NCBI GenBank assembly: GCA_963823525.1
Contig: CAWGLW010000006.1
Location: forward strand, 1,426,001 to 1,490,000
DNA: 64,000 nt
Direction: 5' to 3'
Source of the DNA: CAWGLW01 sp963823525
Lineage (GTDB): Bacteria > Pseudomonadota > Gammaproteobacteria > Steroidobacterales > Steroidobacteraceae
In this document: positions 50,201 through 57,861 of the stretch, in pieces
Numbering within the stretch: position 1 is the stretch's first letter
How the letters are laid out: each line of letters starts with the position of its first letter
Made by a program: the position numbers and the translations under genes
The notes under the pieces: model-generated
Databases searched by the model: none
Told to the model about the DNA's origin: nothing
Seen by the model: the letters and a program-made list of their open reading frames with translations, nothing else

Positions 50201-53188
50201 TCAGTCGCTCGCAGCCAGTGTGAAGTCCGGATTGCCGTAGTGGACGTAATCGGCCCAGTCGATCGAGCCGCTCTCACGAACGCTGCGCCGCGCCTCGAGT
50301 ACCGCCGTACCCAGCGACTCGCCGCTGAACAGCCCCTGGTAGAGCTGGCGTGAAAAAATCAGCGCGGCTTCATCGTTGACCGGCCAGTGCGTGCCGAGAA
50401 AATTGGCGACACCGCCCCCCAGGAACGCCTCCGCGATACTGGTCGAACGGCTCATTCCAAAGAGCCTCGATTCAGCCCGGACGGTGCTTCGCCGGACGCG
50501 CGCGGCTTCGCAGGCATTGAAGAACACCAGTGCGGGCAGCGTCGCGATGCCCTCGAGATCGGCACCGCGCAGAATCTTGCCGCCGGCGCAGACCAGCCCG
50601 CTGCCACCGCGATTGTCGCGATCAAAAAACGCGTGCCCGGCAAAATGCAGTACGTCGTGCGCCCCGCTGCCCAGTGCCCGCAGCAGATTTTCGCGCGTCG
50701 CCTGCGCGCCGCCGACCCGTTCGACCTGTGCGCCGGCGCCTTGCAGTACCTTCAGCAGCGTACTGCCTTCGGCCGCCGCACCCGGCAGGTCACCGCTCGG
50801 GTCCACCACCAGCAGCACGCGGGCTCTTTCGCCTGTGTGCCGGTCATCCTGCCAGCGGGCGACGCTGAGCCGATCGCTCGCGTAGCGCCGGCTGAGCCCA
50901 CGCTCGATCGCCGGATGGCCGTCGCCAACAGTCAGCGTCTCCCAGGGAATCTGCGAAGCTTCGGCATCGTGCAGCACGACGAGCGGCCGACGACTCATCG
51001 TGACCAGCCCGTCGCGTACTGTCGCCGGGAGCAACAGCCGCGCCAGCCGGTTGCCGTAGCGGGCCAGTTCGCGGCGTGACACGGACAAGGTCTCGATCGG
51101 CTCAAGCGTTTCGCGGAGCTCGCGGCGCGATATCGTCATCGCACCGCTCAGCACCGCCGCCTTGGCCCCAGCCGTGAGCAACGCGCTGCGACACTCGATG
51201 GCCGAGCGCCCGGTGCCCGCCATCGTGACCAGCAGATAGACCGGGTCGGGCGCCGGACGGGGACCCGGGGCCGGGGCCGTCGCAACCGATGCCGGCTCGG
51301 GAAAAGGAGGCTCACTTTCGTCGACGACGATGTCGAGGTCAGGGTCTGTCACTGACCGCACGGCTGCCTGCACGGCTCGCCGCAGGGCCGCGTACTTACG
51401 GCTGTTGATTTCGCAGATCGTGATGCGGCGGATCACCTGTTCGGGGTCGGCCTGACGCAGCCCTTTCAGAAAGCCGGCGAGCTGGCGCTCGACCGCGTCG
51501 GCCACTGGTACACCCGAGCCGGTTCCCAGCAATACCGTCGCAAAGTCCTCGGCCCGGGTGCGGGCCAGGGTGCGGACGATGTTCTCGGTGATGAAGGTCT
51601 GTGCGTCGGGTCCGAAATCGTCGAAATCGCCGAGACCGGCAAAGAGCACGAAATCGGCGAGCAGCGGACTGCGCGTGGTCGGCATCACGAACACCTGGCC
51701 CAGGCTGCCGAGGAACATGCGCCGCAGGTTGAACTCGGCGATGGCCCCATCGAGCCGTGTGTCCACCGCAGCGGCGGCCCCGCTGGGATCGACGTTGCGG
51801 AACAGGCCGATGACCAGCGCGCGGGCATTGGCATCGACGATACTGCCGCGACTGAGACGAATCTCGACCCGGCGGCGGCCTTCGGCCCGACCCTCGCCAA
51901 TTCCGCGCAAGGCCGGCCGCAGTGCCGCCTTTGGTACGCGGCCATGGAATTCCGGGGAAACCACTGGCTCGAGCAGGCGACGGCGGGCGTCGGGTGAGAG
52001 GTCCTGCCAGCGCACCTTGTGCGCTGCGACGCGACGCATCGCTGTTTCGGTCAAGCGGCGATGTGGCGGCTGACGCAATGTCCTGGCACGGGTCGGCAGG
52101 CGCTGTGTCGTCCCGTCGCGCAGCAGGTCCGCGACCGCCGAGATCACCTGGCCGTTATTTGGCAGGCCGCCGTGCTTCTCGGCTGCATACCACGCCGGGA
52201 CACCGGGCATGGCAGCCAGCGCCAGTGGGACCGTACCATCACCCTCTTTTGTAACCGTGTACTGGAAGCCTGCAGCCTTAAGTTGCAGTCCGGTCACGGT
52301 TTCCTGGCGCACCCCGATGATGTGCAGACAGCGCGGATCGCTGTCGGGCCAATGTCGTCGTGCGGCCGCGGCGGCCTCGAGCAGGCCCGGGTCCGGCCGC
52401 AATGGACCGGCCGGCCAGTTCGCCGCATCAAACAGGTCCAAGCCGGGCGTACGCTCCGGGTCCGGCAGCAGTTCGTGCAGCGAGGGCAGGGTACGGAAAA
52501 CGATCCGCGCCAGGTCCTCGGCGCTGTGGCGTCGATCCAGCGCGGCCAGCTTGCGCACGCTCGGGTAGACGCCCCGCATCGCGAGCACCGGCGCAAACGA
52601 ACCATGATTCGGGGAGCCGATCTGCACCACCCGGACAATTCGCCCCTTATCGCCGCCCAGTGCGGCCCGTGCGACCACGCCACCCATGCTGTGCCCGACG
52701 ACCATGACCTCGCGAGCCCCCTCCCGGGCGATGCGCGCGTTCAGTTCTTCGCCCAGCCCGCCGATGCCGGCTCGCCAGTCGTAGGCGTGGAACCGCGCAT
52801 CGAATCCGGCGATAGTCAGTGAGAGCTTGAGTTTCAGTGAATTGAGCAGCATCACGCCAAGAGCGGTCAGCTTTGCACCCGCGGGAAGCGCGAGCCGCGT
52901 CAGGTGGCCGGCCGCGATCTCGATCAGGTCCAGCCACAGGACATCATCGATCAGGCGACCGCGCGTACCGATGCGCGAACCCATCAGCCCCGGCAGCACG
53001 TACACGGGCTGGCCGCCCCGAAGCTGCGCGTGCTCCGCGCGCCGGGCCAGGTCACTGAGTTCCCGGTAGCCCTCCTCGCCAAACAGCGCGGTGAGTTCGG
53101 CGCGACGCTGCCCGTTCGCGAGCAGGCGCACGATTTCTTCGTCGTGCAGCCGATGCAGCGGCAGCGTCGTGTGCCCGGTATCAGTCAC
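50201..53188 (-). CDS. LCAT-like lipase / M17-N-like / CHAT protease fusion
   Basis: About 995 aa from GTG 53188 (17 nt after the copper chaperone stop; a start at 53308 would overlap it). Residues 60-420 form an LCAT/PGAP1-like alpha/beta hydrolase: YVLPGLMGSRI, HAYDWRAG, nucleophile GHSMGG (Ser167), GSPNHGS and a candidate catalytic His in AEKHGGLPNNGQ. About 455-560 (ALVIGLFRNVDPSGAAAAVD, FVLFAGLGDFDDFG) resembles the N-terminal domain of M17 leucyl aminopeptidases. A Pro-rich hinge (about 625-650) leads to a CHAT caspase-like protease (about 700-990) with IPWETL, HFAGHAFFD (His852) and FFNACEAAR (Cys893). All catalytic residues are present. No signal peptide, so cytoplasmic. Its role is unknown; cleavage-triggered lipid attack is my inference. 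Confidence 0.88.
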   Translation of the reverse strand: MTDTGHTTLPLHRLHDEEIVRLLANGQRRAELTALFGEEGYRELSDLARRAEHAQLRGGQPVYVLPGLMGSRIGTRGRLIDDVLWLDLIEIAAGHLTRLALPAGAKLTALGVMLLNSLKLKLSLTIAGFDARFHAYDWRAGIGGLGEELNARIAREGAREVMVVGHSMGGVVARAALGGDKGRIVRVVQIGSPNHGSFAPVLAMRGVYPSVRKLAALDRRHSAEDLARIVFRTLPSLHELLPDPERTPGLDLFDAANWPAGPLRPDPGLLEAAAAARRHWPDSDPRCLHIIGVRQETVTGLQLKAAGFQYTVTKEGDGTVPLALAAMPGVPAWYAAEKHGGLPNNGQVISAVADLLRDGTTQRLPTRARTLRQPPHRRLTETAMRRVAAHKVRWQDLSPDARRRLLEPVVSPEFHGRVPKAALRPALRGIGEGRAEGRRRVEIRLSRGSIVDANARALVIGLFRNVDPSGAAAAVDTRLDGAIAEFNLRRMFLGSLGQVFVMPTTRSPLLADFVLFAGLGDFDDFGPDAQTFITENIVRTLARTRAEDFATVLLGTGSGVPVADAVERQLAGFLKGLRQADPEQVIRRITICEINSRKYAALRRAVQAAVRSVTDPDLDIVVDESEPPFPEPASVATAPAPGPRPAPDPVYLLVTMAGTGRSAIECRSALLTAGAKAAVLSGAMTISRRELRETLEPIETLSVSRRELARYGNRLARLLLPATVRDGLVTMSRRPLVVLHDAEASQIPWETLTVGDGHPAIERGLSRRYASDRLSVARWQDDRHTGERARVLLVVDPSGDLPGAAAEGSTLLKVLQGAGAQVERVGGAQATRENLLRALGSGAHDVLHFAGHAFFDRDNRGGSGLVCAGGKILRGADLEGIATLPALVFFNACEAARVRRSTVRAESRLFGMSRSTSIAEAFLGGGVANFLGTHWPVNDEAALIFSRQLYQGLFSGESLGTAVLEARRSVRESGSIDWADYVHYGNPDFTLAASD

Positions 53189-53204
53189 TCGGAGATACGC
53201 CGCT

Positions 53205-53678
53205 TCAAGGCGAGTGGTGGTGGTGCGTTGAATCGTCGAGCTGCGTGACCGGCTTGATCGGCACTTCGATGCGTTGGGCAGCGCTGTTCTCGAATTTGAA
53301 CACGACACTCAGTGATTCCCCCGCCACCAGCGGCGAGCTCAGCCCCATCAGCATCAGGTGATGACCGCCCGGTGCGAGCTCGACGCGCTTTCCGGCAGGC
53401 ACGTCCAGCGACTCCAGGGGGCGCATACGCGCCACGCCGTCAATTTCCTCAACCGTGTGCAGTTCCACTGACGTGGCCCGATCCGTCGATGCGCCGATCA
53501 GGTGGTCGTCTTTGTCGCCGCCCTGCAAGGTCAGGTAGACCGCGCCAACGGTCGCGCCGGGCGGTGTTGCTCGCGCCCATGCGCTGCTGATTTCGGGCTG
53601 ATCGGCTGCGGTCACTGGCAGGGCGAATGCCGCGAGCAGAAAAAAAATCGTCAGCCGGCTCGTGAAACCTTTCGTCAT
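53205..53678 (-). CDS. PCu(A)C-family periplasmic copper chaperone
   Basis: 157 aa from the ATG at 53678, with AAGGAG about 7 nt upstream. Signal RLTIFFLLAAFALPVTA. The copper ligands of the family are seen in VELHTVEEIDGVARMRP (His, Met), and HHLMLMGLSSPL carries the H(M)X(10+)M...HXM pattern. It likely binds Cu(I) and helps load CuA or CuB of cytochrome c oxidase. The C-terminal DDSTHHHHSP is a His-rich extra site. No oxidase genes are here. The CHAT fusion gene follows on the same strand after 17 nt. Confidence 0.92.
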   Translation of the reverse strand: MTKGFTSRLTIFFLLAAFALPVTAADQPEISSAWARATPPGATVGAVYLTLQGGDKDDHLIGASTDRATSVELHTVEEIDGVARMRPLESLDVPAGKRVELAPGGHHLMLMGLSSPLVAGESLSVVFKFENSAAQRIEVPIKPVTQLDDSTHHHHSP

Positions 53679-53890
53679 TCCAACTCCTTGTCCGACCGCA
53701 TAGCGTCGTGCGGTATCGATTGCTCCGACCCCCAGGAACGTGGAGGTCGATCCTGACTGCCGGATGTTACGCGCCCGCAACGATTCGGCGAAGGATGGGG
53801 CGCTCATTTCGCCCCGGCAGCCGGGTCCGGATCGGATTGCCTGTGGGGATGGTCGCGGTGGTGGCGGGCGGGCGGGGCTCGTGAATCTTC

Positions 53891-53896
53891 TATAAT
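53891..53896 (+). promoter_or_regulatory. perfect -10 element directly before the Nudix gene
   Basis: TATAAT is 6 nt upstream of the ATG, so transcription would start at or next to the A of the start codon. No ribosome binding site is seen, which points to a leaderless mRNA. The -35 region is poor. Confidence 0.5.
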
Positions 53897-53902
53897 CACT
53901 GG

Positions 53903-54334
53903 ATGACATCCCGAACCCCGAGGCTTTCCGCCGGTGTCGTTGTGCTCCGCGAAGCCGAGACGGGCTGGCGGTTCCTGTTGCTGCGCGCGTTCAGTCACTG
54001 GGACTTTCCGAAGGGCATGGTCGAGCGCGGCGAGGAACCGCTGGCCGCAGCCGTGCGGGAGGTCAGGGAGGAGTCGACGATTGACGACCTCGTCTTTGAC
54101 TGGGGCGAGGTCTCGACCCAGACCGGTCCCTACAGTCATGGAAAGGTCGCCCGCTACTTCGTGGCCCGGACCCGGTCTGTCGAAATCGCCTTGCCGATCA
54201 ATCCCGAACTCGGTCGCGCCGAGCACAGCGAGTATCGCTGGGTCGATTACGACGAGGCGATGGAACTGGTTTCACCGCGCGTCCGCCCGGTCGTCAAGTG
54301 GGCGGCCCAGGTGACCAATCTGCCCCTGGATTGA
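53903..54334 (+). CDS. Nudix hydrolase, diadenosine tetraphosphatase-like
   Basis: 143 aa. The Nudix box is intact: GMVERGEEPLAAAVREVREES (catalytic REXXEE) at about residue 38-60. N-terminal SAGVVVLREAETGWRFLLLR and FSHWDFPKGM, with the C-terminal YFVARTRSVEI and EYRWVDYDEAMELV, match Ap4A hydrolases of the MutT-like bis(5'-nucleosyl)-tetraphosphatase group. It degrades Ap4A or other nucleoside diphosphates linked to X; the exact substrate is inferred. It is divergent from the copper chaperone and convergent with the dehydrogenase gene. Confidence 0.9.
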   Translation: MTSRTPRLSAGVVVLREAETGWRFLLLRAFSHWDFPKGMVERGEEPLAAAVREVREESTIDDLVFDWGEVSTQTGPYSHGKVARYFVARTRSVEIALPINPELGRAEHSEYRWVDYDEAMELVSPRVRPVVKWAAQVTNLPLD

Positions 54335-54365
54335 CGCTGTCTCGTAGTCGGTGCGGCGTCCTGAC

Positions 54366-55322
54366 CTAGACTACCCGTCCGCGGCGCCCGCCGCGCAGAA
54401 AGTCCTCCACGTTCGCCGCCATTTCATCGAGACAGCGCTGGCGCGCTTCCCGCGCGGCCCAGGCGATATGCGGGGTCACGATCAGGCGCGGGATATCCCC
54501 GGCCAGCAGCGGGTCGCCGTGTAACGGTGGTTCTTCGGGCAGAACGTCAATCGAGGCGCCACCCAGCTGCCGTCCACGCAGTGCCCGTGTCAGCGCTTCG
54601 CTGTCGACCAGCGCCCCGCGGGCGGTGTTGATGACGATCGCGTCGTTTTTCATCAGCGCCAGCTCCTGCGCGCCGATCAGACCGGTGGTGGCCGGCGTCA
54701 ATGGGCAGTGCAGGCTCAGCACGTCGACCTGGGGAAGCAGATCGTGCAGGTCGATGCGCCCTGCCACCCGATCGCCACCCGGGCGATTGGCAACCAGGAC
54801 CCGCATGCCGAACGCCTCGGCTGCGTGCGCGACCGCCGCGCCGAGTGTGCCATAACCGACGATGCCGATCGAAAGGCCAGCCAGTTCGCGTATCGGAAAG
54901 CGGAGCAGGCAGAACTGATCACCGGACTGCCATGCACCGGAATGAACCAGTGAATCGTACTCGCGTAGCTGATGGCTCAGCAGCAGCAGCGTACCGATCA
55001 CGTGCTCGACGACGGACGCCGTGCAGTAGTCCCGCACGTTGCAGACAGCCACTCGGGCCCTTTCAGCGGCCTCCAGATCGATATTGTTCGTGCCAGTCGC
55101 CGAGACGCAGATCAGTCGCAGCGCCGGAGTCGCCGCGATCAGCTCCGCACCTACCTGCACTTTGTTCAGCAGAACCACCTGCTTGCCGGTGATCAACTGC
55201 CCGATCGCATCCGGATCCGAACGCGGTCGAAAATCGAGTGCCGGCAGACATCGGGTCAACCTCGAGGTATCGAGATCTCCGTCCGCGCTGACGCTGGCGT
55301 AGTCGAGGAATATGGCATTCAT
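54366..55322 (-). CDS. D-2-hydroxyacid dehydrogenase, glycerate dehydrogenase-like
   Basis: 318 aa from the ATG at 55322. NAD-dependent oxidoreductase of the D-isomer-specific family that reduces hydroxypyruvate or similar 2-oxoacids. Seen: LICVSATGTNNIDLEAAERA, Rossmann GIVGYGTLGAAVAHAAEAFG (about 150), DVLSLHCPLTPATTGLIG, INTARGALVDSEAL (catalytic Arg), and the Glu/His pair region DVLPEEPPLHGDPL with VTPHIAWAAREAR. Closest in form to HprA. It is convergent with the Nudix gene and divergent from the DUF1538 operon. Confidence 0.92.
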   Translation of the reverse strand: MNAIFLDYASVSADGDLDTSRLTRCLPALDFRPRSDPDAIGQLITGKQVVLLNKVQVGAELIAATPALRLICVSATGTNNIDLEAAERARVAVCNVRDYCTASVVEHVIGTLLLLSHQLREYDSLVHSGAWQSGDQFCLLRFPIRELAGLSIGIVGYGTLGAAVAHAAEAFGMRVLVANRPGGDRVAGRIDLHDLLPQVDVLSLHCPLTPATTGLIGAQELALMKNDAIVINTARGALVDSEALTRALRGRQLGGASIDVLPEEPPLHGDPLLAGDIPRLIVTPHIAWAAREARQRCLDEMAANVEDFLRGGRRGRVV

Positions 55323-55470
55323 GCGGCATGTCGCTAAGATCAGGAGAACGCATCGTACCAGTGGCCTGCGCGGGCACGGAACGCATAGCGGTATGCCCCG
55401 ATAGGGCGCTTCGGCCAGTCCGGCTATGTTGAGCGTGACATTCACCTTCCACTGAAGCCGGAGGCCGGTG

Positions 55471-56205
55471 TTGGGCCAGTTCCTGCACGAATTGCTCCGT
55501 TCACTACGCGAAAGCGCAAGGGACGTACTGCCGATTGTACTGGTGATCGCCTTTTTCGAGCTCGTGGTCCTGCGCCGGCCGGTACCAAATCTCGGCAGCA
55601 TCATTTATGGCACGCTGATGGTCATACTGGGTCTGGCGCTGTTCATCCGTGGCCTCGAGATGGCCTTGTTCCCGATTGGCGAAGGCATCGCACAGAGCTT
55701 CGTCAGCCGGGGCAATCTGCTGGCATTGCTGTTGTTTTCATTCGGACTCGGCTTTGCCACGACTGTTGCGGAACCGGCCCTGATTGCCATCGCCGAGGAG
55801 GCTGCCGTGGTCGCGGCCGGCGGAGGCGCGATCGCCGACTCGGTCGACTCGCGTGATAACTACGCGCTCGAGCTGCGCCTGACCGTCGCACTGTCTGTCG
55901 GCGTTGCCACCGTAATAGGCGTAATACGCATTCTCAAGGGCTGGCCAATCCAGTATTTCATCATCGGCGGCTATATCGCGGTCGTGGCGCTGACAGCCAT
56001 CGCGCCGGACGAAATCATCGGTATCGCCTATGACTCCGGTGGCGTGACAACGTCCACAGTGACAGTTCCACTGGTCACTTCACTGGGCGTCGGTCTCGCC
56101 TCGAGTATTCGTGGGCGCAACCCGATCGTCGACGGGTTCGGCCTGATCGCGTTTGCCTCGCTGACTCCGATCATTTTCGTGCTTGGCTACGGGATCCTTA
56201 CCTGA
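55471..56205 (+). CDS. DUF1538 membrane protein, first copy
   Basis: 244 aa from the TTG at 55471, 6 nt after a GGAGG (GTG 55468 is the other option). About six membrane segments. Family motifs: GFATTVAEPALIAIAEEAA (about 92), and the pair YDSGGVTTSTVTVPLVTSLG (about 191) and RNPIVDGFGLIAFASLTPII (about 217). The conserved acidic, Thr and Gly residues within membrane segments look like a transport path. Transport function is inferred, not established. It overlaps the second copy by one base (TGATGG) and begins an operon that runs on to PII, CBS and the Hox genes. Confidence 0.88.
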   Translation: MGQFLHELLRSLRESARDVLPIVLVIAFFELVVLRRPVPNLGSIIYGTLMVILGLALFIRGLEMALFPIGEGIAQSFVSRGNLLALLLFSFGLGFATTVAEPALIAIAEEAAVVAAGGGAIADSVDSRDNYALELRLTVALSVGVATVIGVIRILKGWPIQYFIIGGYIAVVALTAIAPDEIIGIAYDSGGVTTSTVTVPLVTSLGVGLASSIRGRNPIVDGFGLIAFASLTPIIFVLGYGILT

Positions 56206-56993
56206 TGGGCCCGCTGCGCGATTTCGGCTGGGCGCTGGCCAGCACATTGCGCGACGTGCTGCCGATCTTCGTGATTCTGCTCGTGTTCCAGGTCTTCGTG
56301 CTGCGTCGCGCCGTGAATCATCCGAGACGCCTGTTTGTCGGCGTCGTCTACGTGCTTTTCGGCCTCGCCCTGTTTCTCGACGGCCTCGAGCTGGCGCTGT
56401 TCCCGGTGGGCCGCCTGCTCGCCGAGCAACTGACTCATCCCGAGTTCGTCTACGGGGTCGCCGGCGCCATTCCTGCGACAATTGCCTGGCAGGACTACGC
56501 CTGGGTTTACGTTTTCGGTGCGGCCATTGGTTTCGCGACCACCATTGCCGAGCCGGCACTGATCGCCGTGGCCCTGAAGGCGGAGCAGGTTTCCGCTGGC
56601 ACGGTGACCACCTGGGGGTTGCGAATCGCGGTGGCGATCGGCGTGGCCGTCGGCGTGGCGCTTGGGACGTTCCGTATCGTGACCGGGACACCGCTTCATT
56701 GGTACATCACCGCCGGCTATCTCGTCGTGGTCGTGCAGACCGCTTTCGCACCGCGCGAGATCATTCCGCTGGCCTATGATTCGGGGGGTGTTACCACCTC
56801 GACGGTCACGGTCCCGCTGGTCGCCGCGCTGGGGCTCGGCCTGGCGAGCACGATTCCGGGACGCAGCCCGCTGCTGGACGGGTTCGGGTTGATCGCGTTT
56901 GCGAGCCTGTTCCCGATGATGAGCGTGATGGGATATGCCCAGCTGGGTGAGTGGCGCGCGCGGCGCGGGCGCCGGAAATCGCGAGATGACTGA
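56205..56993 (+). CDS. DUF1538 membrane protein, second copy
   Basis: 262 aa, a paralogue of the preceding protein. It shares IGFATTIAEPALIAVALKAE (about 105), YDSGGVTTSTVTVPLVAALG (about 192) and SPLLDGFGLIAFASLFPMM (about 225), but its N-terminal loop differs and the C-terminus is basic (RARRGRRKSRDD). Tandem unequal copies suggest a heterodimer that makes one functional unit. The PII-like gene follows after 27 nt with a GAGGAAAG site. Confidence 0.88.
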   Translation: MGPLRDFGWALASTLRDVLPIFVILLVFQVFVLRRAVNHPRRLFVGVVYVLFGLALFLDGLELALFPVGRLLAEQLTHPEFVYGVAGAIPATIAWQDYAWVYVFGAAIGFATTIAEPALIAVALKAEQVSAGTVTTWGLRIAVAIGVAVGVALGTFRIVTGTPLHWYITAGYLVVVVQTAFAPREIIPLAYDSGGVTTSTVTVPLVAALGLGLASTIPGRSPLLDGFGLIAFASLFPMMSVMGYAQLGEWRARRGRRKSRDD

Positions 56994-57020
56994 TTCCGAA
57001 ACCGGAATCGCGGAGGAAAG

Positions 57021-57371
57021 ATGCACTTCAAACTGATCATCATCATGCTTGAGGACGCCAAGACGGAAGCTGTGCTCAAGGCGGCGCGAACCGCGGGCGC
57101 CACGGGGGCGACGGTCCTGAACCAGGCACGTGGCGAGGGGCTCAAGCCTGCGAAAACGTTTTTCGGGCTCTCGATCGAATCGCAACGCGATGTCATCCTG
57201 ATGCTGGTCGAAGAGCATATGAGCCGTCGCATCCTCGAGACGATCAGCGAGGTGGGCGAGTTCGACGCCACGCCGGGGACCGGAATCGCGATGCAGATTG
57301 ATGTGGAGGATGCCGTCGGCGTCAGCCACCAGATACGCGCGCTCACAGAAACCGTGGAGGAACAATTATGA
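57021..57371 (+). CDS. PII-like signalling protein
   Basis: 116 aa, ferredoxin-like fold of the P-II family: MHFKLIIIMLEDAKTEAVLK, GATGATVLNQARGEGL, RDVILMLVEEHMSRRILETI and the end GIAMQIDVEDAVGVSHQ. The T-loop region (LKPAKTFFGLSIESQ) is short and lacks the uridylylated Tyr51 context of GlnB/GlnK (RGHTELYRGAEY-like), so it is a PII-like protein and not a nitrogen regulator in the strict sense. PII-like proteins commonly gate neighbouring transporters, which makes the DUF1538 pair its likely target. Overlaps the CBS gene by ATGA. Confidence 0.87.
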   Translation: MHFKLIIIMLEDAKTEAVLKAARTAGATGATVLNQARGEGLKPAKTFFGLSIESQRDVILMLVEEHMSRRILETISEVGEFDATPGTGIAMQIDVEDAVGVSHQIRALTETVEEQL

Positions 57372-57775
57372 GTGAGCAACGCAAGGTGATCCGGATCCGC
57401 GACGTCATGAATGAGCAGGTTCACGTCGTTGATGGCGCAATTACAGTGGACGAGGCCCTGAAGCGAATTCAACAGACGAAGGTTGAGGCGCTGATCATCG
57501 ACAAACGCCACGCGGACGACGAGTTCGGCATCGTGTTGCTGGCAGATATCGCCCGGCAGGTGCTGGCCCGTGACAAGGCGCCCACGCGCGTAAACGTTTA
57601 CGAAATCATGTCCAAGCCCGTCGTGAGCGTGGACCCGATGATGGACATCCGCTACTGCGCCCGACTGTTCGAGAAATTCGGCCTGTCGAATGCACCGGTC
57701 ATTGACAATGACGTGGTCGTGGGCATGGTCAGTTACAATGACCTCGTTCTCAAAGGCATGGTCGCCAGGGCCTAG
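57368..57775 (+). CDS. twin-CBS-domain protein
   Basis: 135 aa made of two CBS motifs: VIRIRDVMNEQVHVVDGAIT, with ALKRIQQTKVEALIID, and VNVYEIMSKPVVSVDP with CARLFEKFGLSNAPVIDNDV (about 70-115). CBS pairs bind adenine nucleotides. It overlaps the PII-like gene and so probably senses energy state together with it. The HoxF gene starts 86 nt later. No DNA-binding or enzymatic part is fused to it. Confidence 0.9.
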   Translation: MSEQRKVIRIRDVMNEQVHVVDGAITVDEALKRIQQTKVEALIIDKRHADDEFGIVLLADIARQVLARDKAPTRVNVYEIMSKPVVSVDPMMDIRYCARLFEKFGLSNAPVIDNDVVVGMVSYNDLVLKGMVARA

Positions 57776-57861
57776 GGGCAGTTCGGTCCGGCGACCGAAG
57801 ATGACTCTATCCCCCGTTGTTGAGTCCTTCAGCAGGCCCTGCGCGCACCGGGAGTGCAGTG

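Noticed and set aside
56187..57365. Minus-strand open frame of about 390 codons across the DUF1538 and PII genes
   Set aside because: Highly biased His/Arg/Gln composition, opposite a convincing overlapping operon.
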